NCBI RefSeq assembly: GCF_000239855.1
Contig: NZ_BADT01000041.1
Span: forward strand, 52,939 to 116,938
Direction of reading: 5' to 3'
Origin: Pseudoalteromonas sp. BSi20652
GTDB lineage: Bacteria > Pseudomonadota > Gammaproteobacteria > Enterobacterales > Alteromonadaceae
Length of the DNA stretch: 64,000 nt
Part shown: piece after piece, positions 9,322 through 18,612 of the stretch
How positions within the stretch are numbered: position 1 is the first letter of the stretch
Layout: each line of letters begins with the position of its first letter
The notes under the pieces: model-generated
The model's database searches: none
Seen by the model: the letters and a program-made list of their open reading frames with translations, nothing else
What the model was told of the DNA's origin: nothing
Position numbers and translations under genes: made by a program

Positions 9322-10044
9322 TTACTGAGTACGGGTAATAACAACTTTTGCTAATGGGTTATCAAATTTATGCTCAGGGCTAAGCACTGAACTCGATAAG
9401 CCATCTTCATTTGTCACTACACCAGGGTGCCTTGCTACAAAATCAACATCATCACGAGTTTCATTAAAGCCTTCTCCGCCATCAGCAGGACCGGGTATCG
9501 TACCAGCTGCTTCTGTATTTGCTTCAGTACCTGCATCATAAGCAACGGTAGTGCGAGTTAAAGAGTCGCCTACAGCTAATGCAGATACATCTAAAGCACT
9601 AAGACCGGTAAATCCATCATTTGTATTCACCATCATTGTTGCCAATGATAGTTTAAGTTCAGCAAGTGAATCTGTTGTTAATGTAATTGTAGTGCTTGCA
9701 CCTGGTCCAACAGGCCCTTCGCTTGATGCGTTGGCAATGGCGTTTTCTAATACAAGCAATTGGCTATTATCACCGCCTTCAGCCATTGTTTCTAATGCAA
9801 CCGATGCCGCGCTACCTATTTGCCAAAGTGTGCCTTCGGTATGTGCAATAACGGCAACTGGCGATAATGGCTGACCAGCTGTTAAGTTACTCACGGTCAC
9901 ATCAAATGTATAACTTACAGGTGTTGGCGCAGGAGGTGTAACAACTTGTTCAGGTTCGTTACTATCGTTATCGCCACAGGCTGCAAGTGAGGCTGCAAGT
10001 GCTACAACCACGATACTTTTTTTAAGGTTATTTAAAGATGCCAT
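9322..10044 (-). CDS. Spondin_N-domain lipoprotein
   Basis: A 240-residue exported protein. The N-terminus has a lipobox (SLAAC, Cys23), then a short acidic/proline linker and a Spondin_N-like beta-sandwich beginning YTFDVTVSNLTAGQPLSPVAVIAH. Motifs shared with its upstream neighbour include QxxAEGG-type (ETMAEGG), TNDGFTGL, AYDAGTEANTE and a C-terminal HPG...NPLAKVVIT. The two are therefore paralogues arranged in tandem, 10 nt apart. Spondin_N domains in animals are extracellular matrix modules; in bacteria the role is not established. Located at the cell envelope as a lipoprotein. No catalytic motif is seen. Confidence 0.85.
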   Translation of the reverse strand: MASLNNLKKSIVVVALAASLAACGDNDSNEPEQVVTPPAPTPVSYTFDVTVSNLTAGQPLSPVAVIAHTEGTLWQIGSAASVALETMAEGGDNSQLLVLENAIANASSEGPVGPGASTTITLTTDSLAELKLSLATMMVNTNDGFTGLSALDVSALAVGDSLTRTTVAYDAGTEANTEAAGTIPGPADGGEGFNETRDDVDFVARHPGVVTNEDGLSSSVLSPEHKFDNPLAKVVITRTQ

Positions 10045-10054
10045 GATAATGCTC

Positions 10055-10756
10055 CTACTTAACCGTAACGGTTAGCTTTGCTACAGGGTTTAACCATCTG
10101 TGAACTGTATTGCTTAAATCGCTATTACCTGCAGTTAAATCATCATCACCTAAATTGCCTGGGTGTATATGCACGTTAACATTGCTATCAGTGCTTGTTA
10201 AACCAGCACCACCAGTACCTGCATTACCACCAGGGGCTGCAGGAATGCCTGGTGTACCTGGTGCACCAGAACCTTCAACAACTAACTCATTATTTTGTTC
10301 TGTGCCTGCATCGTATGCATTTAAATAAACAGTGTAGGTACCCGCTTCGGTTGGTATTTTCCAGCTATCAAGGCCAACAAAGCCATCGTTAGTAGGAAGT
10401 AACATAGCGGTTACCGATAAGTAATCGTTACCATCGGTCGTCGTTAGTGTTGTCATGGTTGATGCCGATGGTGCTAATAAACCTTCAGCTGGGTTTGCAG
10501 CCATGTCGCTACCAGCTGCAGTTGCTTGCGCTACAAGTTCTGCAATATTGCCGCCTTCAGCCATTGTTTGTAATGCGGTAGAAGCTTCAGTTGCAACTTC
10601 AAAAAGCTTGTCTTCACTGTCGTGTGCTGTAACAAGTAATGGGGTGAAGTGAATACCTTGGGTTAGGTTGGTTATTGTTAGGTCTAACTCTGCAGCCATA
10701 GTTGATTGGCTAGCTGCCGCTAAAAGAGTTGCAAGTGTTAATGTTGAAGCTTTCAT
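10055..10756 (-). CDS. Spondin_N-domain secreted protein with GxP-rich loop
   Basis: A 233-residue protein; I chose ATG 10756 over an upstream in-frame start at 10819 because it has an SD (aggaaa) and begins a clean signal peptide (MKASTLTLATLLAAASQS, cleavage near TMAA). The mature domain (ELDLTITNLTQGIHFTPLLVTAHD) is the Spondin_N pattern, with TMAEGG, TNDGFVGLDSW and AYDAGTEQNNE. Around residues 178-197 lies a Gly/Pro-rich loop with three GxP triplets. The ending HIHPGN...NPVAKLTVTV matches the lipoprotein paralogue encoded next. First gene of the four-gene operon. It lacks a lipobox, so the pair gives one soluble and one anchored form (inference). Confidence 0.85.
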   Translation of the reverse strand: MKASTLTLATLLAAASQSTMAAELDLTITNLTQGIHFTPLLVTAHDSEDKLFEVATEASTALQTMAEGGNIAELVAQATAAGSDMAANPAEGLLAPSASTMTTLTTTDGNDYLSVTAMLLPTNDGFVGLDSWKIPTEAGTYTVYLNAYDAGTEQNNELVVEGSGAPGTPGIPAAPGGNAGTGGAGLTSTDSNVNVHIHPGNLGDDDLTAGNSDLSNTVHRWLNPVAKLTVTVK

Positions 10757-10802
10757 TTTTATTTCCTGTAAGTGATGATTCGTGGTAAGTATTGAATAAT
10801 CG

Positions 10803-10841
10803 TCTCCAGAAACTCTCACAAACTTATCACTTTTTTATCAC
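10803..10841. promoter_or_regulatory. Tandem 11-bp-spaced direct repeats, predicted operator of the spondin operon
   Basis: TCTCAC at 10814, TATCAC at 10825 and TATCAC at 10836 are spaced exactly 11 bp, with a weaker copy (TCTCCA) at 10803. On the minus strand these read GTGATA-like and lie upstream of the first spondin gene, ending about 10 bp before a possible -10 (TATTCA). This is the layout of OmpR/PhoB-family activator boxes. A TATCACAG-type arm is also part of an inverted repeat, ATCACAG at 10837 and CTGTGAT at 10853. Confidence 0.6.
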
Positions 10842-10938
10842 AGAAATTTAGGCTGTGATTTTTGTGAATAAATACGTCAGTAAATTTGTATATCTGTGTA
10901 TAATTAAACCACATAATAAAAAATTAAAGGAATGTGTA

Positions 10939-11304
10939 ATGGAAGAAAATCAACAGGTTAAAGTAGTAAATAAAGATGAACGTACGTGGGCGATGTTATG
11001 TCATTTAAGCGCATTTGCTGGATTTTTAGTGCCGTTTGGGTCAGTACTTGGGCCATTAATTATTTGGTTGATTAAAAAAGATGAAATGCAAATGGTTAAT
11101 GAGCACGGTAAAAAAGCGCTGAACTTTCAAATAACCATGGCCATTGCTTACATTATTTGTTTTGTGTTGATGTTTGTTGTGATCGGTGTGATTTTATTTC
11201 CTATTGTGGCTATTTTTGCTTTTGTGATGGTGGTTTTAGCGAGTATAAAAGCGAATGAAGGCAAAGAGTTTAATTACCCACTGAGTTTAAATTTGATAAA
11301 ATAA
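10939..11304 (+). CDS. DUF4870 family membrane protein
   Basis: A 121-residue protein from ATG 10939, chosen over an upstream in-frame start at 10855 because an SD (aaagga) lies 8 nt before it and the family starts near there. RTWAMLCHLSAFAGFLVPFG is the DUF4870 hallmark, followed by GPLIIWLIKKDE and a loop NEHGKKALNFQ, then two membrane helices. The cytosolic N-terminus is charged. The function of the family is unknown. It is transcribed divergently from the spondin operon and shares the intergenic region that holds the direct repeats. Confidence 0.85.
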   Translation: MEENQQVKVVNKDERTWAMLCHLSAFAGFLVPFGSVLGPLIIWLIKKDEMQMVNEHGKKALNFQITMAIAYIICFVLMFVVIGVILFPIVAIFAFVMVVLASIKANEGKEFNYPLSLNLIK

Positions 11305-11324
11305 ACGCCCCGTTTGTTTATAAC

Positions 11325-11348
11325 AACCCAGCTTAATGCTGGGTTTTT
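11325..11348 (+). terminator. Terminator of the DUF4870 gene
   Basis: Stem AACCCAGC / GCTGGGTT with a five-base loop, followed by T residues. Confidence 0.85.
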
Positions 11349-11369
11349 ACCTTTTCCTGCAAGGTTATT

Positions 11370-11804
11370 ATGCTTTATTTCACGCTATTTGTTAGCGCAT
11401 TTATATCTGCCACATTATTGCCCAGCTCATCTGAAGTGATTATGGTGGGGATGATTTCTCAAAATACAGTAAACCTTTGGCTTTTATGGTGTGTTGCAAC
11501 GCTTGGTAATGTTTTAGGCAGTTGTGTTAACTATTGGTTGGGTACGCAAGTATTACGCTTTAAAGATAAAAAATGGTTTCCGGTATCACAAAGTGGGCTT
11601 GATAGCGCCCAAAAGCAATTTAATAAATACGGCGTGTTTAGTTTGTTGTTTGCTTGGTTACCTATTGTAGGCGATCCGCTAACGGTGATTGGGGGGATAT
11701 TTAAGGTACGATTTAGCTTATTTTTATTATTAGTAACACTTGGCAAGGGCGCACGCTATTTAGCGGTAATTGCCCTTGCCGTGGGAATAGAAACCTTTAT
11801 TTAG
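11370..11804 (+). CDS. YqaA/DedA-like inner-membrane protein
   Basis: A 144-residue integral membrane protein. It shows the SNARE-associated/VTT fold pattern: an N-terminal helix with SATLLPSSSEVIMVGM, a re-entrant region GNVLGSCVNYWLG and FNKYGVFSLLFAWLPIVGDPLTVIGGIFKV, then a final helix. These match the YqaA branch (short DedA relatives) in length and motif order. DedA relatives are implicated in lipid-carrier or phospholipid flipping; for the YqaA branch this is not shown. It follows the DUF4870 terminator and converges on folX. Confidence 0.85.
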   Translation: MLYFTLFVSAFISATLLPSSSEVIMVGMISQNTVNLWLLWCVATLGNVLGSCVNYWLGTQVLRFKDKKWFPVSQSGLDSAQKQFNKYGVFSLLFAWLPIVGDPLTVIGGIFKVRFSLFLLLVTLGKGARYLAVIALAVGIETFI

Positions 11805-11827
11805 GCGTAACTAAAACACAATGCAGA

Positions 11828-12183
11828 TTACTTAGTCCAATCAAGCGTTAACGATACCGAGTCGGCAAAGCGAAGTGCATGCGGTTTATCTACACGCGCT
11901 TTTGCGTAATGTACACTTGGGTGTGAATGACAAACCGCAAGAATTTCAGCTACTAACTTTTCAAGTAATAAAAAATGCCCTTGCTCAACTAAGCTAATGA
12001 CTTCTTTGGTAATTACTTTGTAATTGAGTGCTTGGTCTACTTCATCGGTTTTGCATGCGTTGTCAGCGGGGTAGTGAATCTCTAAGTTAATCACTACATC
12101 CTGTTTTTTTCCCGTTCTTCAGGGTTAAAACCAATAAACGTACGCAGGCGTAAGTTAGTGACATTAATAATTGCGTTGGCCAT
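11828..12183 (-). pseudogene. folX: folX, dihydroneopterin-triphosphate 2'-epimerase, interrupted by a -1 frameshift in an A7 tract
   Basis: From ATG 12183 the reading frame gives MANAIINVTNLRLRTFIGFN and PEEREK, then shifts and stops after a few codons. From 12094 the next frame continues VINLEIHYPADNACKTDEVDQ to the stop at 11828. The two parts together match E. coli FolX closely in order and length (118 residues if one base is added, against 120). The break is at the T-run 12104-12110, seven T on this strand where eight would keep frame. FolX epimerises dihydroneopterin triphosphate to the monapterin form. It sits 3 nt after folE in a folM-folE-folX cluster. Whether the gene is truly broken, slippage-rescued or a base-call error is open. 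Confidence 0.85.
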
Positions 12184-12186
12184 AGG

Positions 12187-12741
12187 TTACCCTTTTATAA
12201 GCTGCAAAAATTCGTTACGCGTTTTAGGATCGCTTCTAAAGTTACCTAACATAACTGATGTACGCATACTTGAATTTTGTTTTTCTACACCACGCATCAT
12301 CATACACATGTGTTTTGCTTCAACAATAACGCCTACGCCCTTAGCGCCAGTAACTTCTTCAACTGCTTTGGCGATTTGATGCGTTAGCTGTTCTTGAATT
12401 TGAAAACGGCGTGAAAACATGTCAACAATACGTGCAAATTTAGACAGACCTAATACTTTACCGTTTGGAATATAAGCAATATGGCAACGGCCAATAAAAG
12501 GCAGTAAATGGTGTTCACACATAGAGTAAAGTTCTATATCTTGCACTAAAACCATGTCGTCAGCGTCAGACGTAAATACCGCTTTATTCGTTATCTCGTC
12601 AAGGGTTTGACGATACCCTTGTGTTAAATATTCCATTGCTTTTGCTGCGCGTTTTGGCGTATCAAGTAAACCTTCACGATTAGCGTCTTCGCCTACAGCG
12701 GTGATGATTTTTTGGTAACTTTCTTTTAATTCATTATGCAT
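12187..12741 (-). CDS. folE: GTP cyclohydrolase I
   Basis: A 184-residue type IA enzyme that converts GTP to 7,8-dihydroneopterin triphosphate, the first step of pterin and folate synthesis. The zinc ligands are visible in [14 protein letters not shown] and in [31 protein letters not shown] and the C-terminal [13 protein letters not shown] also fit the family. It lies between folM and folX, so it probably feeds tetrahydromonapterin synthesis as well as folate. The gap to folM is 24 nt and that to folX 3 nt, consistent with one transcript. Confidence 0.96.
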   Translation of the reverse strand: MHNELKESYQKIITAVGEDANREGLLDTPKRAAKAMEYLTQGYRQTLDEITNKAVFTSDADDMVLVQDIELYSMCEHHLLPFIGRCHIAYIPNGKVLGLSKFARIVDMFSRRFQIQEQLTHQIAKAVEEVTGAKGVGVIVEAKHMCMMMRGVEKQNSSMRTSVMLGNFRSDPKTRNEFLQLIKG

Positions 12742-12765
12742 AAATATCTCAGTTTATTAGCTTAT

Positions 12766-13485
12766 TTACTTTAAATGACGACCGCCATCAACAGGTAAAG
12801 AACGCCCTGTGATGTAGTGGCTCTGTAGTAGTAAATCAATGCTATTGATAATTTCTTGGCATCCGGGTTCAATGCCCATTAATGATTTTTTAAGGGTTTT
12901 AGCGCGGTATTGCTCATCGTCATGTTCATTAAAAATAATGAGTGATGGAGCAACCGAGTTTACTTTTATGTTTGGCGCATATTTAGCGCTAAACGATTTA
13001 GTTAGGTTATCAAGTGCTGCTTTACTTGCTGCATAAGCTAAGTGCTTAGGGCTGCCTGTTTCAACTACATAATCAGTCAGATGAATAATATCGGCAGGTA
13101 CTTTGGCACTTTGCTGATAGTTTAAAAGCAGCTCAGCGCACATTAGATTAATTAAATACGGTGTTTTGGCATGTATACGCATCATGTTATCGAACAGTGT
13201 TGCAAAGTCAGGGTTGTTAGCTTCGCAGTCCCAACTTGATGCATTGTGAACAACAGCCCGCAGCGATGTTGTGTGCTCTTTAAGCGTATTTATAAATGCA
13301 CTTATACCGTCATCGGTACTAAAATCGGCATAAATACATACCGCGCCTTGTTGCTCTAATTTATCAACAGCGTTATGGCGAGTACGATAGGTAATGATAA
13401 CAGCCTGCCCCTGGGCTATATAGTGCTGAGCAAGCGCTAAACCAATTCGTTGGCCTGCACCAGTAATTAAAATAGGCGATGTCAT
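12766..13485 (-). CDS. folM: Dihydromonapterin reductase
   Basis: A 239-residue short-chain dehydrogenase. The nucleotide-binding motif is TGAGQRIGLALAQ (8-20), and the catalytic YxxxK is in YAASKAALDN (about 155). Family-specific features are ITYRTRH near residue 34, where SDRs with NADPH preference carry Arg, and the ending PVDGGRHLK. FolM reduces dihydromonapterin to tetrahydromonapterin with NADPH. It opens the folM-folE-folX group. The pterin is the cofactor of phenylalanine hydroxylase in some gammaproteobacteria, but no phhA gene is in this window. Confidence 0.9.
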   Translation of the reverse strand: MTSPILITGAGQRIGLALAQHYIAQGQAVIITYRTRHNAVDKLEQQGAVCIYADFSTDDGISAFINTLKEHTTSLRAVVHNASSWDCEANNPDFATLFDNMMRIHAKTPYLINLMCAELLLNYQQSAKVPADIIHLTDYVVETGSPKHLAYAASKAALDNLTKSFSAKYAPNIKVNSVAPSLIIFNEHDDEQYRAKTLKKSLMGIEPGCQEIINSIDLLLQSHYITGRSLPVDGGRHLK

Positions 13486-13569
13486 AAAATGCAGTAATCT
13501 CTTTGGCAGGTTGTTGATGGATATTAGTATGTTAATTGAAATATACGTAGTATCTTAATTGGTCGATCA

Positions 13570-13606
13570 AAAAAGCAATTAATCAAAATGGTGTTAATTG
13601 CTTTTT
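13570..13606 (-). terminator. Terminator of nadE
   Basis: Perfect arms AAAAAGCAATTAA and TTAATTGCTTTTT around an 11-nt loop, just beyond the nadE stop at 13619 on the minus strand. Confidence 0.85.
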
Positions 13607-13618
13607 ATCTACTTAATA

Positions 13619-14449
13619 TTAATCGTAAATTGTTGGTATTGGTTGGCGCTTATGTTGCGTGCGCTGATATATAGCAATCAACGTTTGCTCAACCTCTTGC
13701 GAGACTGGTTTACCTTCTAAAAAGTCATCAATTTGCTCATAGCTTAAACCAAGAGCTTCTTCATCTGTTAAGCCTGGGCGGTCACTTTCTAAATCGGCTG
13801 TTGGTGCTTTTTCTACTAACAAAGCTGGCGCACCGAGTACAGTTGCAAGTGCACGAACTTGGCGTTTTGATAAACCAAATAAAGGCGCTAAATCGCACGC
13901 GCCGTCACCAAATTTGGTATAAAAACCAGTAATGTTTTCAGCACTATGATCGGTACCCACGACTAAGCCTTGGCAAAAACCTGCAATTTCGTACTGAGCA
14001 ACCATACGTTGACGCGCTTTAACATTACCTTTAATAAAATCTATTTGAGCTTGTTCAGGTAATACTTCACCACAGCCAACTACTGCAGCTATCGCTTGCT
14101 CATGGAGTGCATCAACAGCAGGTTGCACGTTTACGGTCATACGTTTACTTGGCTGAATAAAATCAACCGCCATTTGCGCTTCATCTTCGTCGGCTTGTAC
14201 ACCATAAGGTAGGCGCACAGCAATAAACTGATATTTGTCAGTATCTTGCTCTTTGTTTAGCTCGTTTACGGCAAGTTGACATAAACGGCCGCAGGTTGAT
14301 GAATCAACACCACCGCTAATACCCAGTACTAACGAGCGTGAATGAGCTGCTACCAAACGTGTTTTAATAAAATCAACTCGGCGAGTTATCTCAGCATTTA
14401 CATCAATCGTTGGCTGAACCTTCATTTCAGCCATAATTTCGGTGCGCAT
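13619..14449 (-). CDS. nadE: Ammonia-dependent NAD synthetase
   Basis: A 276-residue enzyme close in length to E. coli NadE (275). The PP-loop [14 protein letters not shown] (about 45-58) binds [17 protein letters not shown] and the substrate-binding [21 protein letters not shown] follow. The [21 protein letters not shown] segment is also conserved. There is no glutaminase domain, so it uses ammonia to amidate deamido-NAD in the cytosol. A strong SD (aaggag) precedes ATG 14449. It stands alone with its own terminator. Confidence 0.97.
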   Translation of the reverse strand: MRTEIMAEMKVQPTIDVNAEITRRVDFIKTRLVAAHSRSLVLGISGGVDSSTCGRLCQLAVNELNKEQDTDKYQFIAVRLPYGVQADEDEAQMAVDFIQPSKRMTVNVQPAVDALHEQAIAAVVGCGEVLPEQAQIDFIKGNVKARQRMVAQYEIAGFCQGLVVGTDHSAENITGFYTKFGDGACDLAPLFGLSKRQVRALATVLGAPALLVEKAPTADLESDRPGLTDEEALGLSYEQIDDFLEGKPVSQEVEQTLIAIYQRTQHKRQPIPTIYD

Positions 14450-14517
14450 TGCCAGCTCCTTATAAAATTTAATATGTGATACGCAATAAACTTATTATGT
14501 GATTTAGTTGTACTTAA

Positions 14518-15147
14518 TTAAAGTTTTAAATGAGCTTTTATTTGGCGAAGCTCTGCTTTTAATTCTTCGACTTCTGCCAGTAAATCACTTAACTCTTTAT
14601 CTTTAATTACTTCGCTTGGTAGAGCAACAAAGGTGTCGGCGGGACTATTTTGTTGTTCGCCAAATAAATGAATATATCGGCTGTCGCGCTTACCTGCTTC
14701 TCGCTCTAATTTTCTTACGTACTCGCCATCAATCAGTTTATTGAGCGCTGTTTCTACTTCATTTACGTTATTAAAATCAGCAAGCCTAGCGCTGCGGGTT
14801 TTTAATTCACCTGGGGTTTGGGCACCACGTAAAAGTAGTAGGCAAACAATGGCACGTTGTTGATCAGAAAACTGCAAATGACTAAATTGTGTGTTACAAA
14901 AACGATGGTCGTATTTATTTACGCGACCTGAAAGTCCTTCATCTATTGTGACCAAGCGCATTTCTATTAGTTCGTCGAGTGCGTTTTGCACATCAGTTTC
15001 ACAAAGATCAAGTACAGGATCGCGACTAGATTTTTGGTTGCACGCATTCATTAGCCCGTTTAACGACAAAGGATAATGCTCTGGCGTTGTGCTTTGTTTT
15101 TCTAATAAGCAACCAAGAATACGTTGTTGATTTGCTGATAACTGCAT
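14518..15147 (-). CDS. yceH: YceH/DUF480 winged-helix protein
   Basis: A protein of about 209 residues; I prefer ATG 15147 to an upstream TTG at 15159. It matches E. coli YceH along its length: LGCLLEKQSTTPEHYPLSLNGLMNACNQKSSR-like text (LLEKQSTTPEHYPLSLNG), then FCNTQFSHLQFSDQQRAIV, LLLRGAQTPGELKTRSARL and GKRDSRYIHLFG. The fold is two winged-helix domains, suggesting a DNA- or protein-binding role, but the function is unknown. A C-terminal heptad segment (ELSDLLAEVEELKAELRQI) is predicted coiled coil. Confidence 0.9.
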   Translation of the reverse strand: MQLSANQQRILGCLLEKQSTTPEHYPLSLNGLMNACNQKSSRDPVLDLCETDVQNALDELIEMRLVTIDEGLSGRVNKYDHRFCNTQFSHLQFSDQQRAIVCLLLLRGAQTPGELKTRSARLADFNNVNEVETALNKLIDGEYVRKLEREAGKRDSRYIHLFGEQQNSPADTFVALPSEVIKDKELSDLLAEVEELKAELRQIKAHLKL

Positions 15148-15190
15148 AAATAATCTCAAACTAGTAAGCGTATTTTATTAGCTTACACCT

Positions 15191-18100
15191 TTATTGAGTG
15201 CCAAGCCATTGTTGAAGCTTTGGTTGTAATGCTGCTAAATCCAGTGGCTTACTTAAATAATCATTCATGCCGGATGCTAAACACTTCTCCTTATCGCCTT
15301 GCATGGCATTTGCAGTCAAAGCAATAATAGTAATATTTTGATTGTGATTACCTGCTTTACCTTCTCTAATTGCTTGTGTAGCCTGATAGCCATCCATTTC
15401 AGGCATTTGGCAATCCATTAAAATAAGTTGGTATGGCCTGCCTTTTTTTTCATTTAGCTTGTTAATTGCTTCAAGTCCATTTTCGGCTATATCAAAGATT
15501 ATTCCTGCTTGTTTTAATAAAGCAGAGGCAACAATTTGGTTAATTTTATTATCCTCAACTAATAAAAGCGTTGGCTCAGTAGAGTCAGCGGTTACTGCTT
15601 TAGTTAGCTTGTTTTGTAGCTGCGCTTGATTTTGCTGTTGCTCAATGTATTTATCGTTAGTGAGTGAGTCAAATAAATCAGAAGGTGTAAGTGGTTTGAA
15701 AATCATGCAGTCGACCTCCATACCTATTTTAGACTCCTCTGGTGAATAACTCATTGGTGCCATAATCACTAATTTACAGGTGTGCATTTTTATAAAGTTT
15801 TTAAGAGTCGTTATATTTGCCAGAGGTGCTTTTTCAAAAAAGTAGTAATCAACTAAAATCGCCACAGGAGGGATAGTTACATCATTTAGGTAATGACTAA
15901 CGTCAAGATAGTTATTTATACAATTAACCTCTGCGCCCCATACAGTGAGTTGCTTGTTAGCTATATTTGCATTTAATGAGCATTTATCAATAATCAAAAT
16001 ACGTTTGTTTTTAATTAAATGACTAGGTAAATCTTGTTCTTTACTGAGGCGTGGTTGTATTTGTATTGTGAATGAAAACGTACTTCCTTCTTCAGGCACG
16101 CTGTTTACACTTACTTCACCGTTCATAAGTTCACATAGCTGTTTAACTATCGCAAGACCCAACCCTGTGCCACCAAATTGACGGGTAGTTGATGTATCTG
16201 CTTGTGTGAATGAATCAAATAACAGCGCTTGTTTTTTTGAGTCAATGCCAATGCCTGTATCAATAACCGAACATTGTAAAAAAGAGCCATCCGTTGTTTC
16301 ATCGATTCTTGCAGTAATAATAACTTCACCGTTAATAGTAAATTTAACAGCGTTACCAATTAAATTACTTAAAATTTGGCGTAGTCTATTAGGATCGCTA
16401 ATTATCTCACTAATTGTAATTTGAGTGGCGTCTAAAATAAGCTTGGTATTATTTTGTTCTACTGTTAAAGCAAATGATTCAACGACTTCCCCTAATAATC
16501 TTGGGAGGTTAAATTGTACTTTTTCAATGTCGAGTTTACCCGCTTCAATTTTTGAAAAATCTAAAATATCGTTAATAATATTAAGCAGTGATTGGGCAGA
16601 TGATTGGGCCAATTCTATATGGTGTTCTTGTTGTTTATCGAGTTTAGTTTGTTTTAAAATGCTAAGCATGCCGAGTACACCATTCATTGGTGTTCTAATT
16701 TCATGACTCATACTTGCCAAAAATTCACTTTTAGCTTCAACTGCTTGCTCTGCTACATTTTTAGCGGTAACGAGTTGTTGTTCTGTTTCAATGCGTTTTT
16801 GGCTTGAGTGTAAACTACCAATAAGTGCAGCGACGGCAATTAAAAAGCTTTCTTCGTTACGCGACCAATGCTTAGGCGATTGGCTATGCTCGGCGCATAC
16901 AATACCAAGCGCTCCGCTACCAGCAGGAATAACTACGCATAACATGGATCGAATATCTAAAGGTAGTAAGTAATACGCTTTTAGAGGAGTCAAAATAGGG
17001 TTTTCTAGTGTATCAGGGACATTAAGTACAGCTTGATGGTCAATGGTATCGAAAAACTCTTTAGTATTTTTTCTTAGCCAACTTAATTCTGTTTTATCGT
17101 TTAATAAGTGCTGATTGTGTACTGCAAATGGATTTAGCTGGCTCTTGTCTTCATTAAAAAACCGTATACTGGCTCGTTTAACATCAAATGCTTGGCAAAT
17201 TGCTTGTGTGATTACGTCTTTAGATTGGCTTAGTTGCCCGTTTAATACGAGCTTATTAACCGTCAGCGATGCTAATATTTCATTATGTAGCGCTATTTTA
17301 TTGTTTTCTAATTCAATTTTTTTACGAGTATCAATGTTTTGTAATGATCCAAAAATACGAATGCTACGCCCGTTTTTACGCTCTACTTCACCATGAGCAA
17401 GCACCCATATAGTTTCTTTTTTAGCGTTAATAACTTCAAGTTCAACTTCGTAACTTTCACCAAGCTTTATTGCTCGCTCAATCACACTAGCTATTTTTTG
17501 TCGACTTTCACCTTCTTTAAAATAGTTTAAATCACTAGGCCACTCAGGTTGTGTATCAAGTGAATATTTAAATATTTTTTTGGTCACGTCAGACCAATAT
17601 ACTTGTTTGGTTTCTAGGTTAAATGACCATGCGCCTATTTGAGCTAAGTCGCTCATTGCCTCAAGCATATTTTCGTTTCGTTGTTGTCGATTAAGCATTT
17701 TTAGAAAAAATAAAAATGCCCATATTAACAATCCACAAATAATGACTATTGCTAAGCGAAGAGGCAATATAGCTGAGTTTGGCGGGTTCCAACCTGCTTT
17801 AGGGACCACGTATAACTGCCAATTTCCGCCTTGAAAACTTAAACTGAACTCAAGAGGTGTTTGCTCTATTATATTTTGATTACCATAAAAAAACTCTCCT
17901 TTTTTGCCCAGGCCATTTCGCCCTTGTATAGCAACTAAATATTCTTTACTAAGGTCGTATATACCTGAATTTTTATAGATTTTTTCAATATCGAGGACAA
18001 CTGACAATAAACCCCAAAACTCATGTTTAGGAGGGGTATATACAGGAACTCTTGCTATTAACGCTTCTCCACCCTGAACTAACGTTAGTGGTCCTGCCAT

Positions 18101-18550
18101 AATAATCGAGTTTGTATCACGCGCTTTAAGCGCATCTGCGCGCTGATTTTTATTATTTAAAAAGTTAAGGCCAATTGCTTTTTCGTTTCCTTTTAAAGGA
18201 TAAGTCATTTGAATGACCATATTAGGAGCGCCACCAATATTACGAAGCTCTTTTGAGGTATCAAACAGAGGGGCTGCAATGTGTGCAAAGCGCTCTTGTT
18301 TTAAATCAGGCTCTGCGGCTACGGCTACGCCTAAACCTCGAACTAACTGTATGTTAGAAACTAAAATGGATTCAAGTTGAGTACGATAAGTACTGACCTC
18401 AGATAGGATTTGGAGACGATGGGCGTCTTTAACACGGTTATAATTAATGCGCTCAAGCACTATTCCAACGAGCACTGTTAGTATAAACGACAACCAAAAG
18501 GTTCGCTTAAAATTATGAGCACTCGTTTTTTTATTATTAGATGGTGGCAT
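15191..18550 (-). CDS. CHASE-PAS-GAF hybrid histidine kinase with two receiver domains
   Basis: An 1119-residue hybrid kinase. Helices at about 15-33 and 262-283 enclose a periplasmic CHASE-type sensor. A PAS domain with PAC-like end (about 295-410), a GAF-like domain (about 420-585) and a coiled linker follow. HisKA carries His616 in [12 protein letters not shown]; the ATPase has [17 protein letters not shown] and [10 protein letters not shown]. Receiver 1 (about 845-960) is degenerate: the usual acidic pair is reduced to LIIDKC. Receiver 2 (about 990-1110) is intact, with VEDN and Asp1046 in [13 protein letters not shown]. There is no HPt domain, so output requires a separate phosphotransfer protein. 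The gene stands alone. The ligand is unknown. Confidence 0.93.
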   Translation of the reverse strand: MPPSNNKKTSAHNFKRTFWLSFILTVLVGIVLERINYNRVKDAHRLQILSEVSTYRTQLESILVSNIQLVRGLGVAVAAEPDLKQERFAHIAAPLFDTSKELRNIGGAPNMVIQMTYPLKGNEKAIGLNFLNNKNQRADALKARDTNSIIMAGPLTLVQGGEALIARVPVYTPPKHEFWGLLSVVLDIEKIYKNSGIYDLSKEYLVAIQGRNGLGKKGEFFYGNQNIIEQTPLEFSLSFQGGNWQLYVVPKAGWNPPNSAILPLRLAIVIICGLLIWAFLFFLKMLNRQQRNENMLEAMSDLAQIGAWSFNLETKQVYWSDVTKKIFKYSLDTQPEWPSDLNYFKEGESRQKIASVIERAIKLGESYEVELEVINAKKETIWVLAHGEVERKNGRSIRIFGSLQNIDTRKKIELENNKIALHNEILASLTVNKLVLNGQLSQSKDVITQAICQAFDVKRASIRFFNEDKSQLNPFAVHNQHLLNDKTELSWLRKNTKEFFDTIDHQAVLNVPDTLENPILTPLKAYYLLPLDIRSMLCVVIPAGSGALGIVCAEHSQSPKHWSRNEESFLIAVAALIGSLHSSQKRIETEQQLVTAKNVAEQAVEAKSEFLASMSHEIRTPMNGVLGMLSILKQTKLDKQQEHHIELAQSSAQSLLNIINDILDFSKIEAGKLDIEKVQFNLPRLLGEVVESFALTVEQNNTKLILDATQITISEIISDPNRLRQILSNLIGNAVKFTINGEVIITARIDETTDGSFLQCSVIDTGIGIDSKKQALLFDSFTQADTSTTRQFGGTGLGLAIVKQLCELMNGEVSVNSVPEEGSTFSFTIQIQPRLSKEQDLPSHLIKNKRILIIDKCSLNANIANKQLTVWGAEVNCINNYLDVSHYLNDVTIPPVAILVDYYFFEKAPLANITTLKNFIKMHTCKLVIMAPMSYSPEESKIGMEVDCMIFKPLTPSDLFDSLTNDKYIEQQQNQAQLQNKLTKAVTADSTEPTLLLVEDNKINQIVASALLKQAGIIFDIAENGLEAINKLNEKKGRPYQLILMDCQMPEMDGYQATQAIREGKAGNHNQNITIIALTANAMQGDKEKCLASGMNDYLSKPLDLAALQPKLQQWLGTQ

Positions 18551-18612
18551 TAGCTACAACGTGGCGTTAATTTAGGCAAAATTAACTATAACTAATTTAT
18601 TACTCGAATGAA

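Noticed and set aside
10837-10859. TCACA...TGTGA inverted repeat as a CRP site.
   Set aside because: The half-sites are in the reverse order to a CRP box (TGTGA-N6-TCACA), so CRP binding is not supported; kept only as part of the spondin promoter description.
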